DNA of 64,000 nt from Streptomyces violens (GTDB lineage: Bacteria > Actinomycetota > Actinomycetes > Streptomycetales > Streptomycetaceae): assembly GCF_000717745.1 (NCBI RefSeq), contig NZ_JOBH01000015.1, forward strand, positions 121,162 through 185,161, given 5' to 3'. The position numbers and the translations under genes were made by a program. The notes under the pieces are model-generated. The model searched no databases. It was not told where the DNA came from and saw only the letters and a program-made list of their open reading frames with translations. Positions 10,510 to 18,588 of the stretch are shown here, one piece after another. Positions within the stretch are counted from its first letter, which is position 1. Each line of letters starts with the position of its first letter.

Positions 10510-11373
10510 ATGACCGACCATCCGCTGCTCGGAACGTATGAGGTGGCCGCCGTCGAGCCGTATCTCGCCCGGGTGGGTGAGGTGTTCGCGGCCGGGCCCG
10601 TGCACGACTCGGGGTGCCGTGCATACGGCGTGCGGCTCCCGGACGGGGAACGCTGGTGCGTGAAGGAGGCGCTGACAGACGCGGCGCAGCGGTCACTGGA
10701 CCGCGGCTGGGTGTTCCACCGTGCGGTACGGCATCCGGTGATCGTCCCGCACGTGCACCGGTGGCAGGTGGGCGAGCGGACCGCCGCCGTACTGCCCTGG
10801 CGGGACGGTGAGCCGCTGTACCACCGCGCCCCGGCCCGCGTCCCCGGAGAGCCCCGGGGCGCCGCGCTGGCCCGCTTCCGGGCGCTGCCCGTGGAGCGGG
10901 TGCTGGCGGCGCTGGACCTGATCCTGGACGCGCACCTGGCGGTCGAGCAGGCCGGGCACGTCGCGGTGGACTTCTACGACGGGGCCGTGCTGTACGACTT
11001 CGCGACGCACACCCCGCACCTGATCGACCTCGACGAGTACCGCCGCGGCCCGTTCGTCCTGCAGGGTGACCGGCTGCCGGGTTCGCGGCGGTTCATGGCG
11101 CCGGAGGAGTGGGTGCGCGGGGCGGTCATCGACGTCCGTACGACGGTGTACACGCTCGGGCGGACGGCGCGGCTGCTGATGGACGCGGGCGACGAGGAGC
11201 GGGCGTGGCGCGGCACGCCGCGGCAGCGCGCGGTGATAGCCCGCGCCACCTGCGCCGATCCGCCGCACCGCTTTCCGAGCGTGCGGCAGTTCGTCGGGGA
11301 GTGGCGGGCGGCGAGCAGCGAGGTGCCCGCCGATCCGCACGAGCCCCTTGGCCGCGGCGAGTTGATGCATTAA
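10510..11373 (+). CDS. divergent protein-kinase-like protein
   Basis: 287 residues. Kinase landmarks are recognisable but altered. There is a beta-3 lysine (RWCVKEAL), a catalytic-loop-like HVAVDFYDGAVLYD in place of HRDxKxxN, an IDLDEY in place of DFG, and a good APE-like motif (GSRRFMAPEEW) followed by VYTLGRTARLL, which resembles helix F. No glycine-rich loop is evident. It may be an active atypical Ser/Thr or small-molecule kinase, or a pseudokinase. It lies between the SpoIIE phosphatase and the STAS gene, so a role in the same partner-switching circuit is possible but inferred. An ATG 9 bases upstream (10501) is an alternative start. Confidence 0.6.
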   Translation: MTDHPLLGTYEVAAVEPYLARVGEVFAAGPVHDSGCRAYGVRLPDGERWCVKEALTDAAQRSLDRGWVFHRAVRHPVIVPHVHRWQVGERTAAVLPWRDGEPLYHRAPARVPGEPRGAALARFRALPVERVLAALDLILDAHLAVEQAGHVAVDFYDGAVLYDFATHTPHLIDLDEYRRGPFVLQGDRLPGSRRFMAPEEWVRGAVIDVRTTVYTLGRTARLLMDAGDEERAWRGTPRQRAVIARATCADPPHRFPSVRQFVGEWRAASSEVPADPHEPLGRGELMH

Positions 11374-11470
11374 TCTACCGGGCAGAAATGGTGCATTAGT
11401 GCATCGAGGAGGGTGCGCGCACCACCAGGCAGACAGCCAGGAAGGGCAGCGAGCCGTGGAGAGCGACCGG

Positions 11471-11857
11471 TCAGGCGATGGCGTCGTCGGACGTCGTGCC
11501 CAGCGGGTCGAGCGCGGAGAGCAGATCCGAGTGGATCTCGAAGACGTCGAGGAGGCCGGTCAGGCGCAGCAGCCGGACGACACTGGGACTGCCGTCGTCC
11601 GAGACGATCCGCAGCCGCCCCTCGCGCGACAGGATCCGCAACCGCGCCCGGCACAGCAGCGACAGGCCGCCGCAGTCCATGAAGGTCACCCGGCGCAGGT
11701 CCACGACCAGGTCGGGGCGTCCGGTACTGGTGAGCACGTCCATGCGGTCGATCAGGCTGATCCTGGCAAGGATGTCCAGCTCCCCGCTCAGCTCCATGAC
11801 CGTGGTGCCACCCACGGCCCTTTCCCGGCCCCTGAAGGACCGCCTCTCTTCGGCCAT
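11471..11857 (-). CDS. STAS domain anti-sigma factor antagonist
   Basis: 128 residues covering one STAS domain (TTVMELSGELDILARISLIDRMD, LVVDLRRVTFMDCGGLSLL, LRIVSDDGSPSVVRLLRLTGLLDVF). Such proteins bind an anti-sigma factor and release the sigma factor, and are switched off by phosphorylation of the serine in the DSSGL motif. Here the motif reads DCGGL, so the usual phosphorylatable serine position is a cysteine. The protein may be constitutively active or controlled in another way. The ATG at 11857 follows GGGGA; a GTG at 11869 is an alternative. The SpoIIE-type phosphatase is on the same strand 1.1 kb downstream. Confidence 0.85.
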   Translation of the reverse strand: MAEERRSFRGRERAVGGTTVMELSGELDILARISLIDRMDVLTSTGRPDLVVDLRRVTFMDCGGLSLLCRARLRILSREGRLRIVSDDGSPSVVRLLRLTGLLDVFEIHSDLLSALDPLGTTSDDAIA

Positions 11858-12070
11858 CCCCGTCCCCACTTCACTGTTCGGCCGAGACGCGCGATAGCGC
11901 CGTACACCGGCGATGGAGTCTTGCGGAGGTGGGGGACACCCGCGGAGTAAAGTCGCGCAACGACCACCGTCGGCGTTCGGGAATCCGCGCCGCGCCGGCC
12001 GTCGGCAGGGTCCAGGTCATCGGCCGGTCCGTTTACGTGTCTACGGTGTACCCGGCTCCGCTGGCCCGAG

Positions 12071-12102
12071 TCAACAACTTGGTTGTACCAGAAAGTTGTT
12101 GA
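12071..12102. promoter_or_regulatory. 10-base perfect inverted repeat in the gap upstream of ndh
   Basis: TCAACAACTT at 12071-12080 and AAGTTGTTGA at 12093-12102 are perfect inverted arms around a 12-base spacer. The element sits in a 692-base gap (11858-12549) that contains no convincing gene. It is AT-rich against a GC-rich background. It resembles the TTGTTGA-type dyads bound by MarR or other winged-helix regulators. Which gene it serves (STAS to the left, ndh to the right) cannot be told. A weaker dyad ATTGAT-N12-ATCAAT is at 12333-12356. Confidence 0.45.
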
Positions 12103-12549
12103 CCCCCTTCCGCCACTCTTCGCCACCCCTCGCGCTCCGCTCCCTCGGCCGCGTGCACAGGAGGAAGACTCGCTGTTCCGCGCATTGCCCGGCGATGCGG
12201 GGAGCGTCCGCGCACACGGATGTGCGCCGACGCCCCCGCCATCCCCCGTACGGCGCTCCCCGGCGCCGCGGCCACCATCCTGCCGCCGCGGCGGTCCCGG
12301 GAGAAGCATCTCCCGATACGTCTTCCGTGCGCATTGATGAGCCGCTGCTTATCAATACGCCGGACGGTGTCAAGGAACGGGTGCATGGGACCGCCGCCGG
12401 CGGGGCACCCGGCGCATCTGGAAACGCCGGTACTCACCCGGTCGCACGACCCCGGCCGCGGCCCGATGGCGGGCCGGAGGGGTGCGTGCCAGCGTGTCCA
12501 GGGGTGGCGCCGCCACCGGGCCCCTGCTGCCGATCTTGCGAGGACCGTG

Positions 12550-13911
12550 ATGGAACGACCCAGAGTACTGATCGTGGGCGGCGGCTTCGCCGGCGTCGAG
12601 TGCGCCCGCGTCCTGGAGCACGGCCTGGAGGCCCGCGAGGCAGAGCTGACGCTGGTCTCCCCCACCAACTACCAGCTCTATCTGCCACTTCTGCCGCACC
12701 TGGCGGCCGGCGTGGTCACCCCCCAGTCCATCGCCCCCTCCCTGCGCCGCATCCTGCACCGGACGCGGCTCGTACCGGGCGGTGTGATCGGCGTGGACAC
12801 CGCCGCCAAGGTCTGCGTGGTCCGCCAGATCACCGGCGAGACCGTCAACCTCTCGTACGACCACCTCGTCCTCACCCCCGGCTCCGTCACCCGGACCTTC
12901 GACATCCCGGGCCTGACCGAGCACGCGCGGGGCATGAAGACGCTCGCCGAGGCCGCGTACATCCGTGACCACGTCATCGCCCAGCTCGACATCGCCGCGT
13001 GCTGCGCCGACCCGGCCGAGAAGGCCGCGCGGCTGCAGTTCGTGGTGGTCGGCGGCGGTTACGCGGGTACGGAGACGGCGGCGTACCTGCAGCGGCTGAC
13101 CAGCGCGGCGGCGGAGCGCTACGCGGGGCGCATCGAGCCCGACGAGATCAAGTGGCATCTGATCGACATCGCGCCGAAGCTGATGCCGGAGCTGGGCGAT
13201 CGGCTCGGTACCAAGGCGATGGAGCTGGTCCGCCACCGCGGCATCGAGGTGTCGCTCGGGGTGTCGGTGGAGTCGGTCACCGAGGACACCGTGACCTTCA
13301 CCGACGGCCGGGTACTGCCCTGCCACACCCTCATCTGGACGGCCGGCGTCGCCGCGAGCCCACTGATCGGCACGCTCGGCGCGGAGACCGTGAAGGGCCG
13401 GCTGGTGGTGCACGCGGACCTGTCGGTGCCGCGGATGCAGGGCGTGTGGGCCTGCGGTGACGCCGCCGCCGTGCCGGACATCACCAAGGAGGGCGGCGCG
13501 GTCTGCCCGCCCACCGCGCAGCACGCGCAGCGCCAGGGCAAGCACGCCGCGAAGAACATCATGGCCTCGCTGCGCGGCGGGCTGAGCACGCCGTACAAGC
13601 ACAAGGACCTGGGGCTGGTGGTCGACCTCGGCGGCACCGACGCGGTGTCCCGGCCACTGGGCAAGGAGCTGGTCGGCCTGCCCGCGCAGGTGGTGGCACG
13701 CGGCTACCACCTCATGGCGCTGCGGACCGGCACCGCGCGGTTCCGCACCGTCGCGAACTGGCTGCTCAACGCCACGGCGGGCGACGATTTCGTACGGACC
13801 GGGTTCCAGTCGGGCCGGGAGGCGACGCTGCGCGACTTCGAGCGTACGGACGCCTATCTCTCGGCGGATGCCGTACAGGCGCAGACCGGCGGCGGGCGCC
13901 GGAACAGCTGA
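12550..13911 (+). CDS. ndh: type II NADH dehydrogenase (NADH:quinone oxidoreductase)
   Basis: 453 residues. It has two Rossmann motifs, FAD binding at the N-terminus (RVLIVGGGFAGVECARVLE) and NADH binding in the middle (LQFVVVGGGYAGTETAAYL). The family signatures TNYQLYLPLLPHLAAG, VWACGDAAAVPD and PPTAQHAQRQGKHAAKNI are present. It is a single-subunit peripheral membrane enzyme that passes electrons from NADH to menaquinone without pumping protons; the amphipathic C-terminus (VANWLLNATAGDDFVRTGF) is the likely membrane anchor. The start ATG at 12550 follows GAGGA. I saw no Rex-type operator upstream. Confidence 0.9.
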   Translation: MERPRVLIVGGGFAGVECARVLEHGLEAREAELTLVSPTNYQLYLPLLPHLAAGVVTPQSIAPSLRRILHRTRLVPGGVIGVDTAAKVCVVRQITGETVNLSYDHLVLTPGSVTRTFDIPGLTEHARGMKTLAEAAYIRDHVIAQLDIAACCADPAEKAARLQFVVVGGGYAGTETAAYLQRLTSAAAERYAGRIEPDEIKWHLIDIAPKLMPELGDRLGTKAMELVRHRGIEVSLGVSVESVTEDTVTFTDGRVLPCHTLIWTAGVAASPLIGTLGAETVKGRLVVHADLSVPRMQGVWACGDAAAVPDITKEGGAVCPPTAQHAQRQGKHAAKNIMASLRGGLSTPYKHKDLGLVVDLGGTDAVSRPLGKELVGLPAQVVARGYHLMALRTGTARFRTVANWLLNATAGDDFVRTGFQSGREATLRDFERTDAYLSADAVQAQTGGGRRNS

Positions 13912-13944
13912 CGGCCGGATGGGAGCGGCGCGGCCGGGCGGCCC

Positions 13945-14319
13945 TCAGAGCTGCTCGGCCGCGTCGTCCACCGGGAGGTCGCGGGCGCCCAGCCGCAGGT
14001 GCTCGATGTGGTAGACGGCCTCGTCCAGGAGCTGCGCGACGTGGTTGTCATAGAGGCTGTAGACGATGCGGCGGCCCCGGCGGGCGCCGGTGACCAGGCC
14101 CAGCGCGCGCAGCAGCCGCAGCTGGTGGGAGACGGCCGACTGCTCCATGCCCACCGCCTCGGCCAGCTCGCCCACGGGGCAGGCCCCTTGGCGGAGCCGG
14201 GTGAGGATCATCAGGCGTGACGGCGTGGCCAGCGCCTGCAGTGTGGCGGCGATGGTCGCGGCGGACTCCGCGTCCAGATGCTCGGCCGGCGTGACCCGGG
14301 CGTCGACTCCATGTCCCAT
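13945..14319 (-). CDS. nmtR: ArsR/SmtB family nickel/cobalt-sensing repressor, NmtR-like
   Basis: 124 residues, strikingly similar to Mycobacterium tuberculosis NmtR over the whole length. It starts MGHGVDAR and has the winged HTH MEQSAVSHQLRLLRALGLV at about 58-76. The alpha-5 metal ligands known from NmtR are all in place with the same numbering: Asp91, His93, His104 and His107, plus Gly2 and His3 at the N-terminus. His109 of NmtR is Arg here. Family knowledge: metal binding releases DNA and derepresses a P-type ATPase. The divergent P1B4 ATPase 174 bases away and two dyads between them fit this. The start is chosen on the MGHG match. Confidence 0.9.
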   Translation of the reverse strand: MGHGVDARVTPAEHLDAESAATIAATLQALATPSRLMILTRLRQGACPVGELAEAVGMEQSAVSHQLRLLRALGLVTGARRGRRIVYSLYDNHVAQLLDEAVYHIEHLRLGARDLPVDDAAEQL

Positions 14320-14340
14320 GCGCCCATCGTAACGACCGGC

Positions 14341-14364
14341 ATACTTGAAGACCTCTTCATGTAT
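14341..14364. promoter_or_regulatory. ArsR/NmtR operator 1
   Basis: The imperfect dyad ATACTTGAAGA-cc-TCTTCATGTAT has one mismatch between 11-base arms and lies 22 bases upstream of the nmtR start. The core TTGAAGA/TCTTCA is shared with the second dyad at 14388-14413. Its position fits autoregulation of nmtR. Confidence 0.75.
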
Positions 14365-14387
14365 TCGGCTATGGTGGCGGTGACGCA

Positions 14388-14413
14388 CACGCATGAAGAT
14401 GTCTTCATGCGTG
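14388..14413. promoter_or_regulatory. ArsR/NmtR operator 2
   Basis: A 26-base dyad with perfect 12-base arms (CACGCATGAAGA / TCTTCATGCGTG) around a 2-base centre lies 79 bases before the P-type ATPase start. It shares the TGAAGA-nn-TCTTCA core with operator 1, which is exactly the layout of a divergently regulated metal-efflux pair. Confidence 0.8.
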
Positions 14414-14492
14414 CGTGGAATTCGTCCCCGTCCGCACCGTCGTCCGCCGGCCCCGCCGCGCGGACGTCTCCGCTCTCCGAGGTGTCCTCCCC

Positions 14493-16463
14493 ATGGCTTC
14501 CACGCTGGCCGACGAGCCCACGGCCGCCGCCACCGCGCCACCGCCACCGGCCCCCGCGGCACTCCCCCGCCGCACCAGGCTCTTCGCGCTGCCCGAGGTC
14601 CGCTGGGCCGCGCTCGCCCTGCTCGCCTTCCTGATCGCCTTCCCGCTCGACCTCATGGGCGCGCCCGCCTGGGCGTGGGGCCCGCTGTACGCGGTCTGTT
14701 ACGCGGCGGGCGGCTGGGAGCCGGGCTGGGCGGGTCTGACGGCGCTGCGCGAACGCACCCTTGATGTCGACTTGTTGATGGTGGTGGCAGCGATCGGCGC
14801 CGCCGCCATCGGCCAGTACCTCGACGGCGGCCTGCTCATCGTGATCTTCGCGGTCTCCGGCGCGCTGGAGGCCCTGGCCACCCGGCGCACCGAGGACTCC
14901 GTACGCGGCCTGCTCGACCTCGCGCCGTCCACCGCCGTACGGCTGACCGCCGACGGCGAGGAGACCGTCGCCGCCACCGCGCTGGCCGTCGGTGACACCG
15001 TCCTGGTACGCCCCGGCGAGCGGCTCCCCGCCGACGGCACCGTGCTCGACGGCGCGAGCGAGGTGGACCAGGCGTCCATCACCGGCGAGCCGCTGCCCGC
15101 CGAGAAGCGCACCGGCGACACGGTCTTCGCGGGCACCCTCAACGGCACCGGCGCACTGCGCGTCCGCGTCGACAAGGACGCCTCCGAGTCGGTCATCGCG
15201 CGCATCGTGACGATGGTCGAGGAGGCCAGCGGTACCAAGGCGCCGACCCAGCTGTTCATCGAGAAGATCGAGCAGCGGTACTCGGTCGGCGTGGTCGTCG
15301 CCACCCTCGCGCTCTTCGCCATCCCGCTGGCCTTCGGCGCGGACCTCACCTCGACGCTGCTGCGCGCCATGACCTTCATGATCGTGGCCTCGCCGTGCGC
15401 CGTCGTGCTGGCCACCATGCCCCCGCTGCTCTCCGCCATCGCCAACGCCGGGCGGCACGGCGTCCTCGTGAAGTCGGCGGTGGCGATGGAGCGGCTGGGC
15501 TCGGTCACCCGGGTCGCGATGGACAAGACCGGCACCCTCACCGAGGGCACCCCGCGGGTCGCCGCCGTCCGGGCGCTGCCCGGCTTCGGCGAGGACGAGG
15601 CGCTGGCGGCGGCCGCGGCGGCCGAGCTGCCCAGCGAGCACCCGCTCGCCCGCGCCGTGGTCACCGCCGCCCGCGACCGCGGTCTGCGGCTGACGGACGC
15701 CGAGGACTTCTCCTCCGTACCGGGCCGGGGCGTGCGCGCCGAGGTCGGCGGGCGCACGGTCCGGGTGGGCTCCCCGGCGGCCCTGCTGTCCGACGACGAG
15801 GGCACGGCGGCCGCCCGTAAGGCGGTTTCCGAGTACGAGGAGGACGGCCACACCGCCGTCGTCGTACTGATCGATGACGCGCCCGCCGCCGTGCTCGCGC
15901 TCGCCGACCGGCTGCGCGCCGGCGCGCCCGGGGCCGTGGCCCGGCTGCGCGCGCTGACCGGCGCCGAGCCCGCCCTGCTGACCGGCGACAACGCCCGTAC
16001 GGCGGCCCGTACCGCCGATGAGTCGGGCATGACCGACGTACGGGCCGGGCTGCTGCCCGAGGACAAGGTGGCGGCCGTACACGCCTGGCAGCGGGAGGGC
16101 GAGCGCGTACTGGTCGTGGGCGACGGCGTCAACGACGCGCCCGCGCTGGCCGCCGCCGACAGCGGCGTGGCGATGGGCCGGGCCGGTTCGGACCTGGCGC
16201 TGGAGACGGCCGACGCAGTGGTCGTGCGGGACGAGATCGGCGCCGTGCCCACCGTCGTGGCGCTCTCCCGGCGCGCCCGGAAGCTGGTGACCCAGAACCT
16301 CGTCATCGCGTCGGTGTGCATCGGCGGCCTGGTGATCTGGGACCTGGCGGGCCATCTGCCGCTGCCGCTGGGCGTACTGGGGCACGAGGGATCGACGGTA
16401 CTGGTGGGTCTGAACGGGCTGCGGTTGCTGCGGGCCTCGGCTTGGCGCCGGGCGGCGGTCTGA
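14493..16463 (+). CDS. ctpJ: P1B4-type heavy-metal translocating ATPase (Co/Ni/Zn/Fe efflux)
   Basis: 656 residues. P-type ATPase signatures are all present: actuator SITGEPLPAEKR, phosphorylation site MDKTGTLTEG, nucleotide-domain SEHPLARAVV, and hinge VVGDGVNDAPALAAADSG. The metal site identifies subclass P1B4: an SPC motif (FMIVASPCAVVLATMPPL) rather than CPC, and HEGSTVLVGLNGLRLL in the last helices. There is no N-terminal CXXC metal domain. The family exports Co2+, and in some cases Ni2+, Zn2+ or Fe2+. The start ATG at 14493 has GAGGTG 8 bases upstream; the in-frame GTG at 14415 abuts operator 2 and is unlikely. The gene symbol is by analogy with the NmtR target. Confidence 0.88.
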   Translation: MASTLADEPTAAATAPPPPAPAALPRRTRLFALPEVRWAALALLAFLIAFPLDLMGAPAWAWGPLYAVCYAAGGWEPGWAGLTALRERTLDVDLLMVVAAIGAAAIGQYLDGGLLIVIFAVSGALEALATRRTEDSVRGLLDLAPSTAVRLTADGEETVAATALAVGDTVLVRPGERLPADGTVLDGASEVDQASITGEPLPAEKRTGDTVFAGTLNGTGALRVRVDKDASESVIARIVTMVEEASGTKAPTQLFIEKIEQRYSVGVVVATLALFAIPLAFGADLTSTLLRAMTFMIVASPCAVVLATMPPLLSAIANAGRHGVLVKSAVAMERLGSVTRVAMDKTGTLTEGTPRVAAVRALPGFGEDEALAAAAAAELPSEHPLARAVVTAARDRGLRLTDAEDFSSVPGRGVRAEVGGRTVRVGSPAALLSDDEGTAAARKAVSEYEEDGHTAVVVLIDDAPAAVLALADRLRAGAPGAVARLRALTGAEPALLTGDNARTAARTADESGMTDVRAGLLPEDKVAAVHAWQREGERVLVVGDGVNDAPALAAADSGVAMGRAGSDLALETADAVVVRDEIGAVPTVVALSRRARKLVTQNLVIASVCIGGLVIWDLAGHLPLPLGVLGHEGSTVLVGLNGLRLLRASAWRRAAV

Positions 16464-16505
16464 GAACCGAGGGGTACCTCTCCCGGGTGTCTGCGAGGGA
16501 AGCAA

Positions 16506-16536
16506 TTGACCTCAACATTGGTTGAGGTCATAGCTT
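16506..16536 (+). promoter_or_regulatory. MerR-type promoter with 19-base spacer
   Basis: A -35-like TTGACC at 16506-16511 and a -10-like TAGCTT at 16531-16536 are separated by exactly 19 bases, the over-long spacing typical of MerR-family promoters. Between and over them lies the perfect dyad GACCTCAAC-attg-GTTGAGGTC (16508-16529), which resembles SoxR/MerR boxes (CCTCAA...TTGAGG). It drives towards the ABC transporter start, 60 bases downstream. No MerR-family gene is in the window. Confidence 0.7.
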
Positions 16537-16595
16537 CCTGATGTGTCGCCGGTCATCCCGACCGCGACGGATGACCGCGCACCCGGAGGTCCGCG

Positions 16596-18524
16596 ATGGA
16601 CATGGAAGTCACCGCCTGGCATTCGCTGCACAGCACTGTCACCGCGCAACAGGACAAGCGGCCTTTCTCGCGCGGGACCGTGCGCCGCATCGCGGCCTTC
16701 GCCCGGCCGCACCGCCGCCTCATCGCGGCGTTCCTGCTGCTCAGCACCGTCACGGCCATGCTCGCCGTGGCCACTCCGCTGCTCGCGGGCCGGGTCGTGG
16801 ACGCGATCGTGCACCGCTCCTCCACGGAACTGGTGCTCGGCCTGTCCGGGCTGATCGCCGCCATCGCGGTCGCCGAGGCGGGCCTCGGGCTGCTCACCCG
16901 CTGGCTCTCCGCGAACATCGGCGAGGGCCTGATCCTGGACCTGCGCACGACCGTGTACGACCACGTCCAGCGGATGCCCATCGCGTTCTTCACCCGTACG
17001 CGTACAGGCGCCCTGGTCAGCCGGCTCAACAACGACGTCATCGGCGCGCAGCGGGCGTTCAGCGACACGCTCTCGCAGGTCGTCGGCAATCTCGTCACGC
17101 TGATCCTGACGCTGGTCGTGATGCTGGGCCTGTCCTGGCAGATCACCCTCGTCGCCCTCGTGCTGCTGCCGGTGTTCGTCCTGCCGGCGCGGCGCGTCGG
17201 GCGGCGCCTCGCGCAGCTGCGCCGGGAGGCCGCCACGCACAACGCCACGATTGACACGCAGATGACCGAGCGGTTCTCCGCGCCCGGCGCGACGCTGGTC
17301 AAGCTCTTCGGGCGGCCCGAGCAGGAGTCCGCCGAATTCGCCGTGCGGGCCCGTCAGGTGCGGGACATCGGCGTCCGTACCGCCATGGTGCAGACGTTCT
17401 TCGTCACCGCGCTCACGCTCGTCTCCGCGCTCGCGCTGGCCGTCGTCTACGGGCTCGGCGGCTACTTCGCCCTGCGCGGCAGCCTGGAGCCCGGCGCGAT
17501 CGTCTCCCTCGCCCTGCTGCTGACCCGGCTGTACGCGCCGCTGACCGCGCTGTCCGGCGCCCACGTCGAGGTCATGAGCGCCCTGGTGAGCTTCGAGCGG
17601 GTCTTCGAGGTACTGGATCTGAAGCCGCTCATCAGCGAGAAGCCGGACGCCCGCAAGGTTCCCGACGGCCCGCTGGCCGTGGAGTTCGACGGCGTACGCT
17701 TCGGCTACCCCGCCGCCGACAAGGTCTCCCTGGCGTCCCTCGAAGAGGTCGCGACGCTGGACACGAGGGGCGGCGACGAGGTCCTGCACGATGTGTCCTT
17801 CCGGGCCGAGCCGGGCCAGATGGTCGCGCTGGTCGGCTCCTCCGGCGCCGGCAAGTCCACCATCGCGCAGCTGCTGCCGCGGTTGTACGACACGGACGAG
17901 GGCGCCGTACGCATCGGAGGCGTCGACGTGCGCGACCTGTCGGCCGCGTCCCTGCGCAACACCCTCGGCATGGTCACCCAGGACGGCCACCTCTTCCACG
18001 ACTCGCTCCGCGCGAACCTGCTGCTCGCCCGGCCCGAGGCCACCGAGGAGGAGCTGTGGGACGTACTGCGCCGGGCCCGCCTGGACGGCCTGATCGCCTC
18101 GCTGCCGGACGGCCTGGACACGGTCGTCGGCGAGCGCGGGTACCGGCTCTCCGGCGGTGAGCGGCAGCGGCTCACCATCGCCCGGCTGCTGCTGGCCCGC
18201 CCCCGGGTGGTCATCCTCGACGAGGCCACCGCGCACCTGGACAACACCTCCGAGGCGGCGGTGCAGGAAGCGCTGACCGAGGCGCTGGCCGGCCGCACCT
18301 CCCTGGTGATCGCCCACCGGCTGTCCACCGTGCGGGCCGCCGACGTCATCCTCGTGGTCGAGGACGGCCGGATCGTGGAGCGCGGCAGCCACGAGGCGCT
18401 GCTCGCGGCGGGCGGCCGCTACGAGGAGCTGTACCGCACCCAGTTCGCCGAGTCCCCCACCGCTTCGTCCGTCGATTCGTCCGTCGATTCGCCCGCCGCG
18501 CAGAAGGCGGCGGCCGTCAACTGA
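16596..18524 (+). CDS. ABC exporter, fused membrane and ATPase domains
   Basis: 642 residues. The N-terminal exporter membrane domain (about 40-330) has six hydrophobic helices (LIAAFLLLSTVTAMLAVATPL, LVTLILTLVVMLGLSWQITL and others) and a coupling-helix region MPIAFFTRTRTGALVSRLNND. The ATPase follows, with Walker A VALVGSSGAGKST, signature LSGGERQRL, Walker B RVVILDEATAHLD and H-loop IAHRLST. It forms a homodimer or heterodimer exporting a lipid, peptide or drug; the substrate is unknown. The start has GGAGG 6 bases upstream. The C-terminus carries a tandem SSVD repeat (12-base repeat TCCGTCGATTCG). The MerR-like promoter upstream suggests induction by a toxic small molecule or redox signal. 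Confidence 0.9.
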   Translation: MDMEVTAWHSLHSTVTAQQDKRPFSRGTVRRIAAFARPHRRLIAAFLLLSTVTAMLAVATPLLAGRVVDAIVHRSSTELVLGLSGLIAAIAVAEAGLGLLTRWLSANIGEGLILDLRTTVYDHVQRMPIAFFTRTRTGALVSRLNNDVIGAQRAFSDTLSQVVGNLVTLILTLVVMLGLSWQITLVALVLLPVFVLPARRVGRRLAQLRREAATHNATIDTQMTERFSAPGATLVKLFGRPEQESAEFAVRARQVRDIGVRTAMVQTFFVTALTLVSALALAVVYGLGGYFALRGSLEPGAIVSLALLLTRLYAPLTALSGAHVEVMSALVSFERVFEVLDLKPLISEKPDARKVPDGPLAVEFDGVRFGYPAADKVSLASLEEVATLDTRGGDEVLHDVSFRAEPGQMVALVGSSGAGKSTIAQLLPRLYDTDEGAVRIGGVDVRDLSAASLRNTLGMVTQDGHLFHDSLRANLLLARPEATEEELWDVLRRARLDGLIASLPDGLDTVVGERGYRLSGGERQRLTIARLLLARPRVVILDEATAHLDNTSEAAVQEALTEALAGRTSLVIAHRLSTVRAADVILVVEDGRIVERGSHEALLAAGGRYEELYRTQFAESPTASSVDSSVDSPAAQKAAAVN

Positions 18525-18588
18525 TCGCGGTCCCGGCGTACGGTCACGACATCACCGGCCGGTCCCGCCTCTTGGCGGCGACCGGCCG

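Noticed and set aside
11412..11423. GGTGCGCGCACC palindrome after the kinase-like gene
   Set aside because: It has no loop and no surrounding terminator features; short GC palindromes of this kind are frequent by chance at this base composition.
12333..12356. ATTGAT-N12-ATCAAT as a Rex site for ndh
   Set aside because: It does not match the TTGTGAA-TTCACAA Rex consensus, so I did not call it; it is recorded only as a weak dyad.
12083..12968. Open frames in the gap upstream of ndh
   Set aside because: They are Arg/Pro-rich, lack ribosome sites and overlap in several frames; none resembles a protein family.
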